64,000 nt of DNA. Origin: Callaeas wilsoni (lineage: Eukaryota; Chordata; Aves; Passeriformes; Callaeidae). Both the position numbers and the translations under genes were made by a program. Shown piece after piece: positions 1-13,000 of the stretch. The stretch spans positions 62,001 through 126,000 of the forward strand of contig VWPU01018615.1 in the NCBI GenBank assembly GCA_013398955.1, written 5' to 3'. The notes below the pieces were generated by a model, which saw only the letters and a program-made list of their open reading frames with translations, made no database searches and had not been told where the DNA came from. Every line of letters starts with the position of its first letter. Position 1 is the first letter of the stretch.

Positions 1-965
1 AATCCTTCCACCAATTCCTCTTCCTCCATAACGAAAACTCTAGCACATAAATTGCTTGCTTTTTCTTTCAAAGCCTATTCATTTCCTACCTATCACATCT
101 CATTTCTCACTGAAATATCAGCTCCTGTCTCTGATCAACCAGTGATGCCAACATTCATCACCAACTTCGGTGACAAGCTGGGACAACAATCTTTGCAGGA
201 GCATTTGCCATGGATATGAGCAAGACTGTGTTTGTCAGGGCAAGAGGAAAAGTACACAGCAGTAGTTGAAACATGAAAGTGAATTTTAGTTAGATGAGAA
301 GGTGGATAGAAACAGAAGATGTTTTGAGAAAATTCTAATTTGTCTGAGACTCTTCTCAGACTCTTCCTGCAGCTGTAATTCCACATACTCTATTCCAAAA
401 TTAAAACAAGGTTGTGTTCTCAGATTCTCATTACTTTTGCAGTCTTTCCTTGCTTTTGCCTTAATGCAAAAAGATTCCATTATTTTCTAAAGGAAGACTC
501 AGCTACCCAATCAATTATAGTGAAAGGTAGTAAAACAATCATATAGACAAAACAGAGAATTCAAAATCTTAATAGAGGCAGTAAAATTACTGCAGTAAAT
601 GCAGCACTGAATGAGCTACAGACACACTGCATGGAAACAAACACCAGAAGACTCGTAACTTTGGACTAAATTTCAGGTTTAAGTCCCAGCTTGAGTTGGA
701 ACTTGACATATACTTGAGACATCCAGAGAGCATTTAATGTTAAAAAAGACAGATGTCAAGTACACTGCTGTAGCACTCTGCAAGGACAAAGTATTAATCT
801 ATCCTTTTGCCAAAAAGTTCTAATTTACACTAAGAAGAGATAGTGTGAGGAGCAAGCAAAAAAATTATCATTGGCTCAGCACAAACCACACTAGGCCAAC
901 AAAAGTATTTCACTTGAAGATGAGAAATTATTTGCTGAAATTCTTCATACAGTTAGCACTTGACA

Positions 966-984
966 GGGGGGGTTTTTTGCCCCC
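966..984. repeat. Small G/C hairpin with T6 loop
   Basis: Seven G's, six T's, then GCCCCC. The G and C runs can pair as a stem of about 5 bp around a T-rich loop. It is not followed by a gene end, so it is not interpreted as a terminator. Confidence 0.5.
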
Positions 985-1440
985 GAAATCATACACATCC
1001 GATGATAATTAATCTGCCAGCAGATCTGCCAGAATGGGCCTGACATAGCAGCTATTACCAATGAAGCGCAAAGCCTTTTACAAGACGAAAACCAGCAAAG
1101 CTATCACATCCTTCAGGACTGGCAAGAGGCCAGGTGATGATGAGTTGCCACCTAAGTACTGCGCAGCCCACCAAGACCACATAGGTCCAATCTAACAGGC
1201 AACATTTCAGCAAACAGAGCAAAATAAACTTTAGCAATCCATCTCATTAAAATATCAGCTCTTTGATGGGCAGAGACTTTCAGAAAGGCAATGAGGTGCC
1301 AAGGATAATGGACACAATGCAAGAATTCAAGCGGACTAATCACTGCAAGAATGATCATCTAATTTTATAACCCAGTCTGTATTTGAGCACTGTGTTGAAG
1401 TACAAGAGAAGGCTTTAAAACCACATTAACTGCAAGAAAG

Positions 1441-1462
1441 TAAATGTAAATGTAAATGTAAA
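1441..1462. repeat. Microsatellite (TAAATG)n
   Basis: Three full copies and one partial copy of the hexamer TAAATG in a perfect head-to-tail array. Confidence 0.9.
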
Positions 1463-1758
1463 ATAATGTCTTCTTTGGCAGAGGAAGTGGGGGATCTATT
1501 CCACATCATGGAGGAGTTGCTGGTTACCTAAAGGGCTTTTGACTGTGTGGAGTGAAAGAACTTTTCAAAACTCCTGAAGGATATACACTGTTATTTAACT
1601 GCAAGTATGCTTTTCTTTTGGATATACAAATTTTTTTTTAAAAAATCTTTTTGTGGAATAGTTCTATTTCTCTACCATTTGAAGTACTTGAAAATATTGC
1701 TCATGCTACTATTTCAACTTGAAATTTCTCCTGGGAGGAAATGAGAAGAACAATTTTT

Positions 1759-1800
1759 AAAAACCCAAAACAAAACAAAAAACAAACAAACAAAAAGCAA
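1759..1800. repeat. A/C-rich simple repeat (CAAA/CAAAA)
   Basis: Irregular CAAAA and CAAA units in an A-rich run. It could be a decayed poly(A) tail of an old retroposed sequence or simple low-complexity growth; no body of an element is recognisable next to it. Confidence 0.8.
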
Positions 1801-2492
1801 TAATATGAGCAGTCAAGTCTATAAAAATTATTCAATGCCGAAAGAATGCTGCAGCCACTCCAACATTCTATTATTGATATTTAGAGGTCAGTTTGCTGAA
1901 TCTTAAGATATTCAAATTAACCAAATATTTAATGTCACTACTCTGCATTCCTGGGTTAACCAAATCTGAATGATAATTTAAAGTGAACAAAATAAAGCAT
2001 GACCTGATTAGGTAATGGATGATGGGGTACAATTAACATTACTATTCAAAATAATGGTTCAGGTTCTCTTTGCCATAGAATTTCTGCTTGGTTCAGCAGG
2101 AAGGAGGGTTAGAAAAACACTTACAGTTCCCTATATTATTTGTCCAGCCTTGAAACACAGACAAGCCTCAAATTTGCTTTAACATGCAGCAGAAAGAAAA
2201 ACTCAAAACATCCTCTCTCAGCTAAAGAGAGGTACTTAAACCACGGCTTCTCCCTGTCTCCACCATGCTGCCTGAAAATGCCCATATCCTAGGATATGGT
2301 GAGGATGGCACAAAGAGTAACTGCCTTAGAACAAATCTCCAAGCTGTATCTGAGCAGAGCCCGGTACAGGTAGCTGTGAGGACAGGAAAGATGAACAAAT
2401 AGAAAAAATATAATGCATTACATAGACAAAAATTATATTAACAGAAATAACTGGATTTTGTGGTGCTGCGACTACACTGTAGTGTGACAGTC

Positions 2493-2519
2493 AAAAAAAA
2501 AAAAAACCAACAAAAAAAC
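2493..2519. repeat. A-rich tract
   Basis: A run of 14 A's followed by CCAACAAAAAAACA. Low complexity, with no attached transposon recognised. Confidence 0.85.
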
Positions 2520-5500
2520 AACCTGAAAGAAATATGCTGAGATTAATAACAAAATAAAAATCCAAGTAGTTTAAATTCAACACAAAGAAAGTAGCTGCCT
2601 GAGGAAATATTAAAAGCAGGATTAAAAACATGAAACTGCGAGCTTTTGTATCTTTTGTCCTTTTTCTACTTCCAAAACCAGACAGCATTACCCTTACAGA
2701 AAAGACAGACACATCAGGATACAAGCATGTATTGCACCAGACAAAATTCAGGTGTGGCTGCTAAATCAAAGAGGGTTCATCAGCCCATGGACAGGTAGCA
2801 CAGACCTGGGCTCCTTTCCGCCTCAACAGGTCTCCATATACCACCAGCAATAGTTTTATCAGCTAAGCAACCCAAACCCAAGATGTGGTTTTAATAAAGC
2901 TTTTACTTTTTTTTTTCTCTCTCAAATACCAAACAAGTACTGCCTTGCTTCTCAGTGATCTAATACAATGTACTGGGCACTTCTAATTTGTAAAGACAGC
3001 TTGTTTAAATGGAAGATAAAATAGTTAATACACACAGAAAGCTACTTTAGACTTCTTTTGGGAGAGTCTGTACAGCAGAAAACATACAGGATAAGATCTT
3101 GAAAAAAAGCAAAAGAAGACAACAAAACCTACGTTTGAACGAGGTTTAGACTTTCAAAGCAGAGCATTTTGTAAATTATTGTAATGACATATACACACAC
3201 ACACATTTTGCCCCTCTTCCTCTCTCTACCATTTAGCTTTCATAATATATACATCAGATGCATTTCTAATACAGCACCATTCTCCAAACAAAAGGAAGAC
3301 ATTTGACTTAGTGTTATGGTTGAGAGAACATAACCATCATTTAGGAGAAGGAAAAAAAAAGAAAGGATTCTAAGGCATTGTAAAAAGAATCAACTTTAGA
3401 AAGCAGAAAAATTCAGAGATAAAGCTTGACATGAAATCTGCATTTTTAAAGGCTGTGGAGATGCATAGCTGACAGAATAGAAATACCTCAACTCTGTTCT
3501 GTAGGGATGCCATTTATGCCACGCTTTCCCCTGTAAGAATCCCTACAAAAACCAGAATGACCTCAAGAAACTGTTACGGAGGGTGGAAGGTGGTAAAGCT
3601 ACTCTATTCATAGTAAATTCATTACATTCTTTATAGAAAGAGGGCATGTCAAGAAGGAAATCACAAAAGTGGTCAAAAAACAGATGCTATCCCACTCCCC
3701 CTTCTTTTAAAAGCTGAAGGTCAATACCATATATAATTAAGAGGTGGTAAAGTGTTAACCAGATGAATACTTTGGTATCTACCGTTTCAGATGACAGAAA
3801 ATAAATCGTGCCAATTATCTGCATTCATTCTCGGTTACAGAGCTTCCCCTTACCAAAGGCTCCACCTCAGAATTAAAGGTGGAGGCATAAGATGCTGCAA
3901 TCGCCACTCCATCATACTGTCTTAGAGTACCCATTTTTAACATAAATGGTCTGTATGACACTGGAAAGCCATGAGGTTTTTTAACAAAACGAAGTTTATC
4001 TTGCAGGATAACTGGGTAGAACTGCACTTCAATTACCTTCTTAGGTAGCAGTGGAAACCAAAAACAGGAAATGAACATTCCAAGAAATGTTTTGCATGCC
4101 CCAACTTAATGCCAAACATTTCATTTGCTTACTAACAGGCGCCTTCTGAACAAAGCTGCAGTGCAGTAAGTTACATGTAAAGTTTGATGAAGGTCAGGAG
4201 ATTGCTTGATGTTTCATTTCCACTTGGGAATAACCAGAAGCTCCCTGGCTACTCCTGGAAAAAGAGTGCCCTGGAAGGGAACTCAGTGCTGAACTGCTTC
4301 TCAGTTTCCTCACTGATTTATAGTTGAAAGGTCTTAACCAGTAGTTACTGAATTGTTCTTGATGTGATTTACTCCATTTCTCTTTTCTCAAATTTGTTTC
4401 CAACATTATAATGAAGAATTTCAGCCTTGATTTGCTAACAGGAACTTGTATCTTTAAGGTTTCAAGCATTAAGAACAATTCCAAAGAAACTCAACAGATA
4501 TGTTTCTAAACAACTCATCCATATCATATTGCATATTGATGTAGATTTGCAAGTGCCTGTAACTCAGCAGGAATTTCAAATGCACAGGAACCAAGCATGT
4601 TCTCATCAGCCTGCTGGTACCTACATATGTTGCTTCTGAAGAAGCTGATCATCCTGAACTGGCATCAAACACTTTTCTGGCAAAGAGATATTGTCCACCA
4701 ACCATCCAGAGCTGCCTCATCATCACTCCTTACAGGAAATGTCTGGTCAGAGAGAAGACCAGCAAGGCACTGGCACTACCTGTGCAGTGACTCAGGAGGG
4801 GTTATCAGCTGCTGGCTCCTTTGAAGGGACTTAATACAGTCTGAGCCATTCTTCTGTATGTAACATTGATGTATATCAGCAGCACCATCAGGTGCTTTCA
4901 AATTTCATTTTGATGACTGTTTTTACTATCATCTTCTCAGCGAATAAATAATTAATTAATAATTTTTTTAAAAAAATCAGGAACAGCCAGACATTGTTTA
5001 TTTATGTGGAGAAACATTTCAAGCAAGAAAATCTCAAAAGAAATGTTTAGTCTTATCTGCTGTTTATAGACTCACATCTTGCCCTCTCTCTCCTGCCCTA
5101 CTAATCTCCAGTGCACATGCCACACCTCTGGACATGTGGTAGCATGATCCTTACAATAATATGAACCTCTCTAAAGTCACATGTCTTACTGTGACTCAAA
5201 ACCTGTTAGAACTACAAAATCTGGTAACAAAATTCCTTTCTGAGGCATTCTCTTCCCTGTCCTTCTGAGAAGGGAAATGCTTCCAGTCCGTCAGCAACAA
5301 AAGCACCTGAAATCATCTCCACCACTCCCGATGCATCTAGCGCTCCTGGATTGCTTTCAGCGCTAAGGTGCTTTTTGCCCAGCATGGAGTGATGGCAGAG
5401 ATTGCATCACAGTGAGCAAAACGATGCATCACAGATTCCATGGGGAACTGCAGACTAGTATGTGTAACACTGTGCCCAAGTGACATAATTTTTGTGCAGT

Positions 5501-7092
5501 ATTGCTTTGATAAGCAAATAAAAAGGAAAAGACTTAGAATATAAAGGTCTGCTAAACAACTTCGATCTTTCCCTGGAACTTCAGCAATAAAGATAATTCA
5601 CCATTTTACTGCTTTAGTCATCAAATTTTATTACACTTTTGCTAGTATGAATGTTTTTTTCTCTCTAATACTGGCACTCAGTGATTTCTAAGGTCTCCAT
5701 GTTCAGCTTTGAGCAAAAAAAAGGTGCAAATGTTAATACCTGTTACACTCTCTACTCCCTCTTTCACTGTGCCTGAGACTTTCAGAGTCTAAAATACATT
5801 TAACAAACTGAAGAAAAGCATTTGCAAGGCATGGGGTGCTCTGAAAGCCACTCTAAAAACATCCTGTACATAAACTTGGGGCTACAGTCTCAATGCTTTG
5901 TCTCTACAGTAATGGTACCAGTTTTCTGTTTTCAGAAGCAGAGTATTTGTCTTTGGGGTTTATGTCTCTCCCCAGTCTGATGCTTTTTCTAATTGCACCT
6001 GAGTGGGTACTTTCTTTGGGGTTTTTTGGTAGTTTCTTTTTTTCTGGGAAACTTTTTTCACTTCCAGACAGCATCAGAGGAGTCATAAGATCTGGTATTC
6101 AAACCTGAAATTACTGAAGGTAGTGTGAACCCAAATGCATATCCAGCCACACATTTTTAATTTCATATGTATGATCACACACCACTGTCTTTGTATAAAG
6201 CGGAGCACAGACATTTTGAGAGTAAATTTAAGATGTGGCCCTTCAGTTAAGTAGATGTGCCAAGCCAAAAGTCAGGTTGGAAAGTAGCGGGCCAATGTGA
6301 TGTGACATTTCACCTTTCCCTCTATGCAATCTTCCCCTAGTCATGCATTAAAGGTTTACGTAACAGGATCTCAACATTACATAACACGTATGAACACATA
6401 ATTCAGCGTTCACAGCTGAATCAAGTAAGTGCATGCATTACCAATGGTCTAACAGTAATTTTCTAGTGGTTTTAGAGTTAAAAGCTCTGGAGTCCAACTT
6501 TAATGATGATTACCTGCAGAACACAGGAAAACACAACCTCTTTATGTATCGCTCCATCTGCCATTTAAAAAAGGGGGGGTGAAATGATGTCAACCCCACT
6601 TTAAGTGTTTTCGTGGCAGTTAAATTGCTATTTGTGAATTATATTAAGAGCTTCAAGGTAAGATGTTTCAATTAAACTTGTTAAACAGCCACATTCAACA
6701 CATTATCATTTGTCTGTATATCTGCTCTGTTACTCATCCAAAGAGCAGTGATTTGCACAAGTTCACAGTGCATAAAAGCTCTTGGCATGAGATCCAAAAA
6801 ACCTCAGAAGGCTGGAAATGACTCATATTCAAGATACACCAAGTGTCAGGTGTGTATGACCATCCAAATACATGCACATAGCTGTATCTATTCACATCTG
6901 CCTTTTTACTACGTTCCTAGCATCACACAAGCTCTTACCTACTCTCAAACACTGCACAATCCAGAAAAAAATTACTACAGGAAGCAGCTTCATCTTCCAC
7001 TGATGCTAAACTGCATGACCCTGGTCTTTGGGGAATTCATTACATCTTGTTGTAAGCAAACAGTGTTTTATTTGAGCAAGAGTAGTGGAGAG

Positions 7093-7445
7093 TGGTGGTT
7101 CTCAGGTACGGAAACAGATGGGACACTGAAGAAGCGGGTTCACACTTCGTTCTTCTTTATTCCCAGCACCAGCATATATATCCATGTCTCTTGTTTACAT
7201 ACTATCATGTCTTACAAACATTGTTATAACATCAACTACCACAGTTCCCATTAACTATCTATCCCCCTGCACACCTTATTGCTACACAGTTAGCCAGCGC
7301 CCTCCTCTGCGGTTCTCACACCCTCCTTTCCCACAGGTCTGGTCTCACGGGATGTTTAAGTGATTCTTTCAAGGGTACAGTGTGATCTGGTCAAGGTCAA
7401 AGCTACTTTCCCGTGTGAGGCTGTCAGAGTGGAGGGCATCCCACA
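7093..7445 (-). mobile_element. Solo LTR-like element of an endogenous retrovirus
   Basis: Read on the minus strand, this roughly 350-bp block starts TGTGGGATGCCC and ends ACCACCACTCTCCA, so it has TG...CA termini. It contains a TATA-like motif (complement of 7174-7183) and an AATAAA signal (complement of 7156-7161). The signal is followed by AAGAACGAAGTGTGAACC, an arrangement typical of the U3-R boundary in avian ERV LTRs. There is no gag, pol or env reading frame on either side, so this looks like a solo LTR left by recombination. The exact ends are uncertain because I could not find a clear target-site duplication. An unrelated promoter-like sequence is the alternative. Confidence 0.55.
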
Positions 7446-9117
7446 CACAGCTGTGTGTACATGGGGACACATACATACCGTGAGCAGAGTGAGATCTACG
7501 AACACTTTCAAGATTCTGAAAATTATTACTTATTAATTTTTCATAGATCAGAAGACTTTATGAAAAGTATGTTCTTTTCCTTACCTAACCTCCTACTCAA
7601 CATTCACCTCTTAATTCAATTTATACTATTTTAAATCATCTCTCATGGTACATTCCATGGCATCTTGAAAGATCAGAAAATATAGACTAAATAATGTCAT
7701 GAACCAACAGACTTGAAGTAAGTCAGTGAGAAAAATAAAATCAACATTTTTGGGCAGCCCACTAGCAGAGGAAAGTTGCCTAAGGCAGATGCCTTTTCTT
7801 TCATACCATATTCTTACCACTTTTGAAAAATATTGCCCACCTTTGGTTACAGCCAAGGCTAACTCCTGTTTCAATAACTAAACTGGGCTTTCAGAATTCT
7901 CTAATATGGCAGCTAAAAAGAAAAACAGGCCCTGAACTCCCCTAAATTCTTAGTAACAGCACCACCATATTAATGATTAGTAAAAGCTAAAGCACTTAGT
8001 ACATATTTTTTGTCTCCTCTGTAGAACATCTAAGCACATAGGATATTGCAAAACCATTTCAATTAAACTCTGGTTTCACTACCATAATATCATTTATTTA
8101 GCCATCCTTTCTGCCAATTTTTAAAGCTTAAGAAAAACCTCACTAATAAAACTTTAACCTATTGTCCTTCAGTATCTGAGATACTTAAAAATCTAATCCC
8201 TGTTTTTAACTACAAGATACAGAAATGTGAAGAAAAAGAAAACTCTACAATAGATGTTGTGAATTGAAAATCAGTTAATCAGAACTACAATTAAAGAGTG
8301 TTAGTAAGAAAAAAGGACCCTTGGACTCTCATATCACTCCTCCCTCCTTCTGCCCCCAAACCCAAAGTGGCCAGAACACAGTCTTTTGCTCCTTTGAATT
8401 GCCAATTCAAATCCATCTTTAACTGGTAATAACTGAAATGAATTGTCACCTTGAAGGCTTTTTAGATTATGTTAAAGAAATCTGAGGTCCAAGTCTAGAT
8501 CCTGGAGCAAAGGTGACTAAACATGGCCCTTGACAACTGATTCAACTTGGCAAGTTCCTTTCCTGGCTGATTCACAAATACCAGAATAAATGGATATGGA
8601 AGGGGAAGCACCTTCGAGCTTTTGCAGGCAGCAGCAATTGTGCCTTTCTGAAGAGCTCTGATGAAATGTGCAGGCGAGGCATGCCGGCTGTTACTCAAAC
8701 TCCTTTGCTGCCGGAGAGCATGCAACTCTGAACAGACAAACATAACAGTATTCATTCACCCTATGTGTTCTTCAAATGAGATGTTAAAATCACACATGGG
8801 TCTTGAACAGCTGAACTAATGACATTTGATTTGGCCCAGAGCTTTCTGGTTCAGTAAGATGCAAGCACTAAGAAAGAGTTCTTCCCATAGCTGAAGCATC
8901 CATGGCATCCCCTTCTTGCCCACACGCTGGTGCTGATTAGGCATGGGGCTCTTCCTGCAGCTTTTCATTCAATGGGCTCACTAGCAAGGAATCTCTTTCA
9001 CCTGCTTCTTACTTTTGAAGAAAACATTCCATCTCTAAGACCTGTTCCTCTTTCAGGGAATTCTTGGTACCAAAACTGTTGTGAAGGGTGTGAGGCAGGC
9101 AAACAGGTAAATGCATG

Positions 9118-9150
9118 TCTACATATGCATACACATATGTGTGTACATAT
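9118..9150. repeat. Alternating purine-pyrimidine CATATG/CACATATGTG block
   Basis: Several ACATATG units alternate with CA and TG dinucleotides around a perfect CACATATGTG palindrome. The block can fold on itself and is a short, Z-DNA-like alternating tract. Confidence 0.6.
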
Positions 9151-9992
9151 GAACACAGGGTTCACAGACTGTCACCAAAGCCTTATTTCTTTGGGAATTT
9201 AAAACAGTGAAGAAATGTTTGGCAGTGGGTTTAGTACATAATTTTAACTTACTTTTAAGTGTCTGGAACATTATCAGAAGAAAATATCCAGAACTTAGCA
9301 GCATCTGGTAAACACAGCCCTGCGTTAAAAAAGCAGTTTGAGCTTTGTGAAGAATGAAAGTTGGCCAGAGCTCCTGGCTCAGTGGAGATGAGTGCTCAGT
9401 TTCCCTGTTCCCCAGGAGAGCAGCTGAGCATCTCTCCATGCAGCTGCAGGAACCTCCTGACACTTGCTCCCTGTCTGTGCTGGACCACAGATAACACTGC
9501 TGAGCACAGAGTGCACCCTCCTACCGCAAACACCGGGACTGCAGCAGCTGTGAATCAGCTGAAAATTTAGGATGTAGAGGATACTCTCTTCCCGTGCAGC
9601 CCTCCTAGATATCTGGATGCCACTGATAGAGTATGGTAAACAAAGACTCAACAGGCTCTTCTCAGATCTGAGCTCTGCCTATTCCACTTCTGTCTGTAAA
9701 ACACATGACAGTATTTAAATTCCTGCCATTCAACCTTATGCAAAAAACCTCTTCTCTTACAAAAGGCATGAAGGAAACTCTTTAGTTTTTTGTTCTAGTG
9801 TAATGGGCCAAAAGATTTTGTTTATTTGGAGTTGCAGTTTTACCACTAAAACAATAAGGAACTGGCAAAATAAGATTATCAATATCCAAAGTAGCGTATG
9901 ATCTGAAATGCTGATAAGTGGATGAAAATAGTAAGCCAAGGAATTGAAGTTACACTGCATATCCATTTGACAACTGCTAATGATACTGCTAT

Positions 9993-10006
9993 TAAAAAAA
10001 AAAAAA
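9993..10006. repeat. Poly(A) run
   Basis: About 14 A's followed by TAAAAGC; a low-complexity tract in AT-rich surroundings. Confidence 0.8.
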
Positions 10007-13000
10007 ATAAAAGCTCTGTGTTTTATTTATTTGTTCCTTATTTATTGATTGAATGATTGTATTTTACATATTTATGTAATTAAATCAGGATAGCTGTTAC
10101 GTTTTAACAGCATGATATCCTAGGGTAAATGGGATACTCACTACAGAGTAAGCTCATAGGATTTGTGAGGTGGTAAAATAAAAGAAAATGTTTAAGTCAA
10201 GAAAATATAGAGTTCAGGGAGGGGGTGGAGGCTCGTGAGTTTATAATCATCAGGTGAAAGGATACATCTGCTTAACGGAAAGTGCCACCATTCATTCAAT
10301 GAATCTAGGAGTCCAAGGCCACAAAGGATATATATTGAAGAGGAAGTAACTTATACAGTGCCAGTCCTGTTTTGTCGTATTGATGCAGGCAGAGATTGCT
10401 GATAACCATGTCATGCTGTCGGCAACCTGCTACATCTCCAATTTAGATGGGGATGTAAACTATCAAGTCAAAAGATAAGCCACAGGACAACTTCTAGGTG
10501 CATCTAGTTTTTGACTAGAAGCAAAAGTGCTTGCCAAAAAGAAATATGTTACCAGTGCCTTACATATTTTTTTTGTGTGAGCTCTGAAATTGAAAAAAAA
10601 CCTTTCATTTGGAACACACTGAAAAAAAAAAGTTCACTTTTGGATAATTGCTGGCCAAAAAGCAGCACAGGTTGTGCTGGCACTGTACATCACTACTGAA
10701 ATAACATAATATTTTCTGTCACATCTTAAGCAATGGTGTTCTTTCTTTTGCCTTAAGTGAGGAAATATTCTGAAAAAAACCCGAAGATTATGTTCTGCCT
10801 CTGTTTTCCCCTGAGAAAGATTTAGAGAGCAGTGTCATAACTCAATGTCCATTCTTCTCCTCATCTGCAGATGACAGAATGGAAAATGCCACTTTATTTC
10901 AGAAATAAGCTACTTTTTTCATCTTCTGTTAGTCATTCCTGCCTGCAGGCACAAGGGTTATGGAGATGACGCCTTCAAACTCGTGTTTAGAGTACTAGTG
11001 CTTTTCCCATCTGACAAGATAATGCTTGTATACTTTGATAACTTAGGCAGCTCAATCTTCCAACAAACTAGCTGGCCTCAATGTTATGGAAGATTTAATT
11101 TTTAAATCAAGAAGCCAAATTACTTTTATAATTTAGGTACAAACTAACATCCAGAAACATATTTGCAGTCTACTTGTACTTTCATAAAGAGGACAATCTG
11201 ACTTTGCCAATCTTTTACCACTTCAATAACCTGTCTGAAACGTGTTCGAGGTCTTCTGCCTATATCAAACTGGTTCAAATCACTTGTAACAGGACAGTGC
11301 CCTTTGTTTGACTATGAAGTATTGGAAATACAGGAATGATACAGACTTTGATTATCTTTTATATTGCAGAGGAAAGAAAAAACAATTAGGTCAGAGACCT
11401 CCCTCAGATATTTTGGTGAAATGCAGAGCTTTGACATAATTTACTGAGATCAAGCAAACATCTTTTTCCTTCTCTGCTCCAGAGGGCTATAACTTCCCAC
11501 TGTTCTCTTGAGGAATGTCAGGGCACAGCTCCCCTTTTGCTGATGGCATGTCTTTTACACTACTGCCTCTTAAACCCTCACTGTAAGACGGTGCTATTGT
11601 CTGAAGACATTTAATGAACACGATAACAAAATCCTCATAACCAAGGTCAAATGTTTGGTTCCCTAGTCCTTTTCTGAGCTTTCTTTAACATTTCTGACAG
11701 AAATTTTAAATCCTGCTCAATTAAAATGATAGCATTACAAAGGAAAACATTCAGCTCTATCAATAATTAGAGAGTGGAGAACCAATGTCCACTTCTGTGG
11801 TTTTGTAGTGTCTTTAACCCTGCAGTTGAAAGACAAAGGATTTTTTTTTTTAAAAGGTTTTTCTCCTCCTTTAAGACACTCAGGAGACAGCAACTTGCTG
11901 CTGTTTACCAACAGAAAACCACCCTCCTGAAAAATAACTCAGCCATTATATCGGTCAGTTGGTCCTGGACACTACATCTCCAGTCCCCATGCCATTTCCA
12001 GGAGAGTGATGCATGTTTTGGCATACACTTTCTCAGAATTAGGACCAGTAAGTGTGAGGAGAAAAGTTACTTCCAGAGTTTGGCCACCCAGTAGAGCAGG
12101 TCCAGAAGAAGCCACATCTGTTTTGGCAGGACAGAAGAAGGTGAAAGAGGCAAGTCAGCCCAGACCTTTTCTCCATTAGGTAGTTCCTCATCATTTTCAA
12201 CAGCTGAGTGGACTGACATTTAGAAATACATTCACTGATCAAAACAGATAAGAAATCTACCGTATAAATACTGCCCTTGTGTGGAATGACTTCAGATTTA
12301 TGAACATCAAACCAGAAGAACAAGAGTCTTCATTTCACTCGGACTTTGCTACATGTTTTCTGATAATGCAAGCAATGGAGCCAAATGAAGAAAATGCACA
12401 AAGGGAGTGGGGTGTCCAGGTTCATGCAGGTTTGAAATGGAAATACATGTATACATGGGGAAATACTGGCATGCCAACACCAAGGGAGAGTGACCTATGG
12501 ACATCTGCAGCTCTTGAATTCACAAAGGCATTACTGTGAGGGCTTTGACAAATCAGTAACAGTGATACTGTATCCCAGAGTCCTTGAACCTTGCTATGGA
12601 AAAAAGAGTAGCAGTAGCCAAACAGGTGGATGCAAGAGTATGATGCTCTTTTAAAGGTGTTGCAACAAAAGCAACTGTTGTTTTTGCTGGAGGTTTTTTT
12701 TCCTCCACTTTGCTTTTTTCCTATTACTATTTTTATTACTACTTGTCAGACTACTTGTCTAAAATACATTATGAAGCTTAATTTTTTAAGGAATATACAG
12801 CACGCAGGGAGTCTGCGATAGAAGACACTCTACACAGGCCAACTATCATAATTATGCTATGATTTTACGCCCAGCAGGAAACTTATGATTTACCACCCAG
12901 GAACAAAGCTAAAAAAATGATCTAAGGTAGCCAATTAAAGTTTTCATAAAGAAACCCTCATCTATTCTTGAAACCCCAAAATCTCCTTTTATAGCACAAT

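Larger units (their letters stand above)
1..7092. other. Intronic stretch, no gene seen
   Basis: AT-rich unique-looking sequence. It holds only small simple repeats: a TAAATG run near 1441, A/C-rich tracts near 1759 and 2493, a 13-bp AC run at 3193-3205, and a G-run/C-run inverted repeat at 966-984. No coding exon or transposon is recognised. Confidence 0.6.

Noticed and set aside
966..984. G/C hairpin followed by T-run as a transcription terminator
   Set aside because: The T's are in the loop rather than after the stem, and intrinsic terminators of this kind do not apply to a vertebrate intron.
1129..1200. Another GTGATGA motif as a possible snoRNA
   Set aside because: No D box or closing stem follows.
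6748..7254. 168-codon plus-strand frame
   Set aside because: Starts with GTG, and its end runs antisense through the LTR-like element. No domain is recognised.
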